Shown one piece after another: positions 5,990-6,017 of a DNA stretch of 6,017 nucleotides (positions are counted from its first letter, which is position 1; every line of letters begins with the position of its first letter). Position numbers and translations under genes: made by a program. The stretch lies in the NCBI GenBank assembly GCA_947373775.1, contig CANBZE010000128.1, positions 1 to 6,017 of the forward strand, written 5' to 3'. Below the pieces are notes generated by a model, which was given only the letters and a program-made list of their open reading frames with translations, did not search any database and was not told where the DNA came from. This DNA comes from Alphaproteobacteria bacterium. GTDB lineage: Bacteria > Pseudomonadota > Alphaproteobacteria > Micropepsales > Micropepsaceae.

Positions 5990-6017
5990 CTCGCGCGAAT
6001 TGATGCAACGCAACATC

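Noticed and set aside
1..6017. CRISPR arrays, insertion sequences, tRNA or rRNA genes
   Set aside because: No regularly spaced repeats, transposase frames, terminal inverted repeats or structured RNA genes were recognised on either strand.

Overview
The window looks like a piece of a moderately GC-rich Gram-negative chromosome, most likely an alphaproteobacterium of the sphingomonad or Rhizomicrobium type. An acidobacterium cannot be excluded. This rests on GC-rich coding sequence, Gly/Pro/Ala-rich linkers, a Tat signal, a periplasmic c-type cytochrome and two IclR regulators, and it is a judgement from style rather than a database match.

Layout. Positions 1-740 (minus) hold the 5' part of a secreted SGNH/GDSL esterase gene that runs off the left edge. 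Positions 741-1122 are an AT-rich divergent control region with three related dyad sequences, including a perfect 17-bp palindrome. Positions 1123-1992 (plus) encode IclR regulator 1. It converges, across a 41-bp gap with a small hairpin, on a minus-strand cluster that reads from right to left: IclR regulator 2 (5842-5066), a Tat-exported protein of the dihydrodipicolinate synthase/aldolase family (5015-3987), a secreted seven-bladed YVTN-type beta-propeller (3947-2541), and a small secreted cytochrome c carrying a helix-hairpin-helix-like tail (2525-2034). Gaps of 50, 39 and 15 bp suggest one transcript. Positions 5843-6017 are the control region of that cluster and contain two more copies of the dyad.

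How the genes may work together (inference). Four of the six proteins carry export signals: the esterase, aldolase-family protein, propeller and cytochrome. A plausible picture is a small catabolic unit in which the esterase deacylates a plant- or polymer-derived compound and the three-gene periplasmic module carries out or senses a redox step on a product, under IclR control. No substrate can be read from the sequence. The most unusual part is the periplasmic module: a Tat-exported aldolase-fold protein that keeps the Schiff-base lysine but lacks the usual GTTGE and TPYY motifs, encoded beside a beta-propeller with a vicinal cysteine pair and a cytochrome/HHH fusion. The operator-like dyads shared between the two control regions suggest that the esterase gene, both regulators and the module belong to one regulon.
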